Below, one piece after another: positions 59,902-64,000 of a stretch of 64,000 nucleotides of DNA (the first letter of the stretch is position 1; each line of letters begins with the position of its first letter). The DNA lies in contig NZ_AUDD01000005.1 in the NCBI RefSeq assembly GCF_000425285.1, forward strand, positions 62,001-126,000, read 5' to 3'. Source of the DNA: Acidipropionibacterium jensenii DSM 20535. GTDB taxonomy: Bacteria > Actinomycetota > Actinomycetes > Propionibacteriales > Propionibacteriaceae. The notes beneath the pieces are model-generated. The model made no database searches. It saw nothing but the letters and a program-made list of their open reading frames with translations, and had not been told where the DNA came from. The translations under genes and the position numbers were made by a program.

Positions 59902-60534
59902 GTGAGAGTGGAGACCTGGGAGAGGAAGTCCGAGGTACCCCTCACCCTGCTTGCCCTGGCCTTCCTGGTCGCCTACGCCTGGCCGATCCTGGATCCGCGG
60001 ATGGACGCCGACATCCGGACCTCCCTGAACCTGGCGACCTGGACCATCTGGGCGGCCTTCGCCGTCGATCTCGCCATCCGCCTGTGGTTGGCCGATCGCA
60101 CCGCCAGCTACGCGCTGCACCACTGGTACGACGTCGCCCTGGTGGTACTGCCGATGCTGCGCCCGCTGCGCCTGCTGCGGCTCATCGCCCTGGTGCGGAT
60201 CCTCGACCGCTCCGCCACTACATCACTGGTCGGACGGACCGCGGTCTATCTGGCAGCGGCGGCGTCGGCCTCGGTGGGACTCGGGTCGCTGGCGATCCTC
60301 GACGCCGAGAGGGGCGCCCACGGGGCCAACATCACCACCTTCGGGGACGCCCTGTGGTGGGCCTGCGAGACAGTCACCACGGTGGGCTACGGGGACCGCT
60401 ACCCGATCACCGGCCAGGGGCGGGCGGTGGCCGTGGTCCTGATGCTGGTCGGCATCGGACTGATCGGCTCGGTCACCGCCACCGTGGCCGCCACCATCCT
60501 GGCCCGGGTGCAGACCGAGTCTCACAGGTCGTAG
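59902..60534 (+). CDS. Voltage-sensor potassium channel (Kv-like)
   Basis: A 210-residue six-helix ion channel. The S4 helix RPLRLLRLIALVRILDR (about 88-104) carries arginines at three-residue spacing, and the pore loop has the K+ selectivity filter TVGYGD (about 160-165), followed by S6. It is small, without a cytoplasmic regulatory domain, similar in plan to KvAP. GTG 59902 lies six bases after a TACTGC box and lacks a ribosome site; GTG 59884 and 59908 are alternatives. Its last 13 bases overlap the convergent exonuclease gene. Confidence 0.88.
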   Translation: MRVETWERKSEVPLTLLALAFLVAYAWPILDPRMDADIRTSLNLATWTIWAAFAVDLAIRLWLADRTASYALHHWYDVALVVLPMLRPLRLLRLIALVRILDRSATTSLVGRTAVYLAAAASASVGLGSLAILDAERGAHGANITTFGDALWWACETVTTVGYGDRYPITGQGRAVAVVLMLVGIGLIGSVTATVAATILARVQTESHRS

Positions 60535-61409
60535 TCCACCACCACCGGCGCGTGGTCGGAGATCCTCTCCTCGTAGGAGTCCGCACGATCCGTCCCGCCG
60601 ACCCTCGCGCGGGCCGCCAGGCCGGCCGAGGCGAGGTGGTAGTCGATCCGCCAGCCGGCGTCGTGGGTGAAGGCCTGACCCCGCCAGCTCCACCACGAGT
60701 AGGGGCCCTCCTCGCCGGGATGCAGGGAGCGCACCACGTCGACCAGGGTGCGCGGCGACAGGATCGAGCCCAGCCACTCCCGCTCCTCGGGCAGGAAGCC
60801 CTCATTGCGCTGGTTGCTGCGCCAGTTCTTGAGGTCCAGGTTCTGGTGGGCGATGTTGAAGTCCCCCATCACCAGGAACTGCCTGCCGCGGGCCGCAGCG
60901 GCCCGTCTGGCCGCGGTGAGGTGCCGGGCGAAGCCGCGGGTGAAACTCATCTTCCGGGCCTGTTTGACCAGAGTTTTCTGGTCGGCGGGGTCGGGGGTGG
61001 CCCCCTTCGGCAGGTAGAGGCAGCCCACCGTCAGCGCGGCATCGGCCAGGTCGACCTCGACATAGCGGCCCTCCTCGGCGAACGGGTGCAGGGCTCGCGG
61101 CAGCCCCTTCACCGATCCCTCGGTGACCTCCGGCTGCTCCCGGGGTCCACCGAGCAGCAGACCGGACCCCCACCCCCGGACCGCCTCCGGAGCCTGCCGG
61201 GTGAGCAGTGCGACGCCGTTGCGCCCGGCCAGGCTGCCCGGCTGCCAGGCCACGTGGTAGTCCCCGAAGGCCCCCTCGGGAAGGTCGGCGGGACGGCACC
61301 GCACCTCCTGGAGGGCCACCACGTCGCAGCCTCGCTGCGACAACCAGTCGGCGAATCCGCGTTTGTGGGCGGCCCGGATGCCGTTGACGTTGAAAGTGGC
61401 GATACGCAT
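60522..61409 (-). CDS. xth: Exodeoxyribonuclease III (AP endonuclease family 1)
   Basis: A 295-residue DNA repair enzyme that cleaves at abasic sites and degrades 3' ends. Motifs: ATFNVNGIRAA, LQEVRC (metal-binding Glu), MGDFNIAHQNLDL, RIDYHL, and the catalytic ISDHAPVVVDYDL end. ATG 61409 follows the hydratase-family gene by 31 bases. Confidence 0.93.
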   Translation of the reverse strand: MRIATFNVNGIRAAHKRGFADWLSQRGCDVVALQEVRCRPADLPEGAFGDYHVAWQPGSLAGRNGVALLTRQAPEAVRGWGSGLLLGGPREQPEVTEGSVKGLPRALHPFAEEGRYVEVDLADAALTVGCLYLPKGATPDPADQKTLVKQARKMSFTRGFARHLTAARRAAAARGRQFLVMGDFNIAHQNLDLKNWRSNQRNEGFLPEEREWLGSILSPRTLVDVVRSLHPGEEGPYSWWSWRGQAFTHDAGWRIDYHLASAGLAARARVGGTDRADSYEERISDHAPVVVDYDL

Positions 61410-61413
61410 GGGC

Positions 61414-61441
61414 AGTACCCTGCCACGCCCGGCGGGGTACT
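61414..61441 (-). terminator. Hairpin between the hydratase-family gene and xth
   Basis: An 11-bp stem with one G-U pair (61414-61424 with 61431-61441) that reaches into the stop codon of the upstream gene and ends five bases before xth. It could be a terminator or attenuator. Confidence 0.45.
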
Positions 61442-62370
61442 TACCCGAACATCTTCTCGACCTCGGCCCGGGTGACGTCGGCCAGGCCGGCGTGACGCCA
61501 CCTCGGGTGGTGGTCCTTGTCGACCAGCTGGGCCCGGACCCCCTCGCAGAAGTCGGACCGCCTCATGAAGGACCGGCCGAGCCTGCGGTCGGTGTCCAGC
61601 ACCTCCTCGAGACTGCCGGCGTGCTCGGCCCGACGCACCGCCTCCAGGGCCACCGCCACCGACAGCGGGGAGCGGGTGGCGATGAGGTCGGCGGTGCTGC
61701 GGGCCTGGGGCTCCGGTCGTCTCCTGAGGGCCTCGACGACCGCCACCGGGTCGGCCGAGTCGTAGCAGGCCTCGATCCAGTGGGCCGAGCGGGCCAGCGC
61801 GCTGGCCTGCGGGTTGACGTCCAGCTGCCGGCCGTTCTCGTCGACCACGACGTCGACCAGTCCCGCCCACAGCGCCGAGGCGGCGTCGATGGAGCATCCC
61901 GTCATCGCCAGGTGCCGGCCCGCCAGCCTCGGTGCCCGCGACAGCTCGAAGGTGGCCCCGACATCGGGCCACAGCCCGATCCCGACCTCCGGCATCGCCA
62001 GCACCAGGTCCTGCCGGGCCTCCACCCGCGACAGCCGCAGGGACAGCCCCAGACCGCCCCCCATGCTGATTCCGTGCAGATGGGCGGTCCCGGTGCCGAC
62101 CCGGGCGATCGCCAGGTCGATGGTGTACTCGACGTCGAGCCACTCCCCGGCCTGCTCGGGATCGCTCAGCGCCAGGGTGCGCAGCTCGCGGATGTCGGCG
62201 CCGGCGCAGAATCCCTTCGGCCCGGCCCCGGTCAGATCGACTCTCCGGGCCCCGGCCACCTCGGTGCCGATCGCCGCCAGCATCCGGCCGGACAGCGAGT
62301 TGATGGCCCGTGGCCGGTTCAGCTCGATGGACACCCCGGTGGGATCGCGGCTGATGATGAGATCACTCAT
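61441..62370 (-). CDS. Enoyl-CoA hydratase/isomerase family protein (3-hydroxyisobutyryl-CoA hydrolase-like)
   Basis: A 309-residue crotonase-superfamily protein. The oxyanion-hole segments GFCAGADIRELR and HGISMGGGLGLSL are present, and MPEVGIGLWPDVGATF matches the catalytic Glu/Asp region of 3-hydroxyisobutyryl-CoA hydrolases (valine breakdown). The C-terminal part has the usual ECH_2 helices but is somewhat shorter than in the well-studied enzymes. ATG 62370 overlaps the stop of the mannosyltransferase gene. The true substrate is uncertain. Confidence 0.82.
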   Translation of the reverse strand: MSDLIISRDPTGVSIELNRPRAINSLSGRMLAAIGTEVAGARRVDLTGAGPKGFCAGADIRELRTLALSDPEQAGEWLDVEYTIDLAIARVGTGTAHLHGISMGGGLGLSLRLSRVEARQDLVLAMPEVGIGLWPDVGATFELSRAPRLAGRHLAMTGCSIDAASALWAGLVDVVVDENGRQLDVNPQASALARSAHWIEACYDSADPVAVVEALRRRPEPQARSTADLIATRSPLSVAVALEAVRRAEHAGSLEEVLDTDRRLGRSFMRRSDFCEGVRAQLVDKDHHPRWRHAGLADVTRAEVEKMFG

Positions 62371-63989
62371 TGCTGCTCCTTGTCTGCAGGCTCTCCGGAG
62401 ACCGGCCCGGAGGAGGGTCGGGAGCACGGTTCGGGACCGACGCGGCTGCGGCGTCCGCGCCGGAACGCACCCCGCCTGGTCCAGGCCTGGCCGGTTCTGC
62501 GCTCGTGCCAGATCATGGTGACCACCAGCATGATGGCCGCCACCACCCCCAGTGAGAGGTAGTCGTTGCGCCACGACAGGTTGACCGCTCCGTAGGCCAG
62601 CAGGGCGGTGGTGGTCCAGGTGGCCGGCCGGACGTAGCGGGCGGCGTCGTCGACCAGCGGCAGCAGCAGGAATCCCCACAGCACGTACCACGAGTGCAGG
62701 GCCGGGGCGGCCACCGTGACGGTGAGATAGGCCAGCGCCAGGAAGGTCAGCGGCCGGCGCGGCAGTTCCCGGACGGCCAGCACGACGATGACGACGATGC
62801 CGCAGGCCAGCCCGATCGTCTGGCTCACCTGGATCGCACCGACCGCCGCACCGGTGGCACCCACCAGGTTGAGGACCTGGCGGACCCCCAGCCCGATGAG
62901 GGTGGCCGGGGAGACGGTGATGACCATCCCGGGCACCCCGACGGCGTGGTACCAGCCGAAGCCCAGGCCGGTGAGCCACGACACCACGCAGAACGAGATC
63001 ACCGACAGGGCCAGCGAGGTGAGGATCCGGGTGAGCGCCAGGCTCACCTCCCGGCCGCGCCAGGATCTCATCGGGTGGCGGATCAGCGGCAGTGCCAGGG
63101 CCGCCATGAAGGCCGGCTGCTTGATGGCCGCCGAGACCCCCACGATCAGGGCGCCGAGCACCCAGGAGCGCCGCCCCAGGGTGGCGACGAACAGGGCCAG
63201 CACCACTAGGCCCATCATGAGGGAGTCGTTGTGCGCCCCGCCGATGAAGTCGATCACCAGGATCGGGTTGAGGGTGGCGAACCAGGCGGCGAAGTGCGGG
63301 TCGTGACCGGTGCGCCGGGCCAGCCGTGAGCTGAGGATGCCGATCAGGATGACCCCCAGCAGTGCCGGGATTCTCATCGCCACCGCGGACCAGTAGGGGT
63401 TCTGTCCGGCGAACTCGACCATCAGGTGCTGGATCTGGATGGCCAGCGGACCGTAGGGGGTCTTGGTGTAGCGCCACTCCTGGGCCACCTGGTCGGCGAA
63501 GGCGCCGGGCAGCAGCCCGGGGTAGCCGTCATAGGGGCTGATGTCGTTGATGACCAGCCATCCCTGGGCGGCGTAGGAGTAGGCGTCGTGGCTGAAGATC
63601 GGCGGGGCGAGCAGGAAGGGCAGCCCCCACACCCCCAGCACCGCCCATGGGTGGACGCCGGCCCGGAACCATCCGGAGCCGGCGGACCGGCGTCCGGGAC
63701 GGACGCCGTGTCCATCACTGCGGCCCGGCTCCGCGCCCTCGCGGTGCTGGACCCGGCGACCCGGTCGCAGCCGCAACCAGGAGTCGATCAGCAGGGCCAG
63801 GCCGGTGAGGACCAGGGCGGTGCCGACGAACCGCCAGCTCGGCCCCACCAGCCCGAACCGGCCCAGCCTGGACCACCACGGGGAGTTGTTGGGGAGATAG
63901 GCGGGTGTCAGTGATCCCAGTGCGATGAGAGCGGTGCCGGCCAGCCCGATCAGCACCACCGGGCTGGACCACGCCATCAGGTAGCTCAC
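62367..63989 (-). CDS. mptB: MptB-family polyprenol-phosphomannose alpha-1,6-mannosyltransferase
   Basis: A multipass membrane glycosyltransferase of about 540 residues with around 12 hydrophobic segments. The early external loop IFSHDAYSYAAQGWL holds the acidic pair typical of GT-C enzymes, and NDISPYDGYPGLLPGAF and TKTPYGPLAIQIQ match the MptB group, which extends the alpha-1,6-mannan of lipomannan in other actinobacteria. The start is uncertain: GTG 63989 is used, but the frame stays open to the window edge, and ATG 63974-63977 is an alternative. It overlaps the hydratase-family gene by four bases. The C-terminal tail is Arg/Ser/Pro-rich. Confidence 0.7.
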   Translation of the reverse strand: MSYLMAWSSPVVLIGLAGTALIALGSLTPAYLPNNSPWWSRLGRFGLVGPSWRFVGTALVLTGLALLIDSWLRLRPGRRVQHREGAEPGRSDGHGVRPGRRSAGSGWFRAGVHPWAVLGVWGLPFLLAPPIFSHDAYSYAAQGWLVINDISPYDGYPGLLPGAFADQVAQEWRYTKTPYGPLAIQIQHLMVEFAGQNPYWSAVAMRIPALLGVILIGILSSRLARRTGHDPHFAAWFATLNPILVIDFIGGAHNDSLMMGLVVLALFVATLGRRSWVLGALIVGVSAAIKQPAFMAALALPLIRHPMRSWRGREVSLALTRILTSLALSVISFCVVSWLTGLGFGWYHAVGVPGMVITVSPATLIGLGVRQVLNLVGATGAAVGAIQVSQTIGLACGIVVIVVLAVRELPRRPLTFLALAYLTVTVAAPALHSWYVLWGFLLLPLVDDAARYVRPATWTTTALLAYGAVNLSWRNDYLSLGVVAAIMLVVTMIWHERRTGQAWTRRGAFRRGRRSRVGPEPCSRPSSGPVSGEPADKEQQ

Positions 63990-64000
63990 CAGTCCGCGGC

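Overview
The window is a high-GC, gene-dense actinobacterial chromosome segment. Gene order, a zinc-ribbon S14, LPXTG-type and MptB-type envelope genes, and a UvrA-like protein without a uvrB nearby all fit an actinomycete. My best guess, from general familiarity only, is Propionibacteriaceae (Acidipropionibacterium-like); no 16S rRNA gene is present to confirm it. Nearly all core genes lie on the minus strand, so the functional order runs from right to left.

Right end (64.0-54.6 kb): an MptB-like mannosyltransferase, an enoyl-CoA hydratase/isomerase-family gene and exonuclease III (minus) meet a voltage-sensor K+ channel and a YajQ-family gene (plus). tRNA-Tyr, tRNA-Thr, tRNA-Met and rpmG follow, then two MaoC-type hot-dog dehydratase genes, murB, a class I-type aminotransferase and tRNA-Trp.

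Transcription/translation core (54.5-34.9 kb): secE-nusG, rplK-rplA, rplJ-rplL, rpoB-rpoC, rpsL-rpsG-fusA and tuf, all minus. Each pair is bounded by strong GC-rich hairpins and several have clear promoters (tRNA-Trp/secE, rplJ, rpoB, rpsL, tuf). A secreted LPSTG protein and a Gfo/Idh/MocA oxidoreductase sit between rpoC and rpsL.

Insert 1 (34.8-27.3 kb): gltX (minus) and, divergently, glnS, a 5'-nucleotidase-type metallophosphatase, a DinB-fold protein and a membrane alpha/beta hydrolase. This separates tuf from the S10 operon.

S10 operon (26.8-21.2 kb, rpsJ to rpsQ), then insert 2 (21.05-11.3 kb): a SARP/AfsR-type regulator, a DrrA/DrrB-type ABC exporter, a family 2 glycoside hydrolase and a class II UvrA-like ATPase. 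The spc operon follows (10.96-6.5 kb, rplN to rplO). It is not followed by secY here but by a strong terminator and an oligopeptide ABC importer operon (two permeases, a fused double ATPase, then a separately terminated lipoprotein substrate-binding gene) at 6.2-0.1 kb.

The most notable observations are: a ribosomal protein L4 with a C-terminal extension resembling the actinobacterial 'sunset' domain; a G7-tract frameshift at the end of the SARP-type regulator; an LPXTG protein that stops right at its sorting motif; a group of genes that look leaderless (a TAnnnT -10 box 6-7 bases before the start codon); long structured leaders before rplJ and rpsL; and several unexplained short repeat arrays upstream of core operons.
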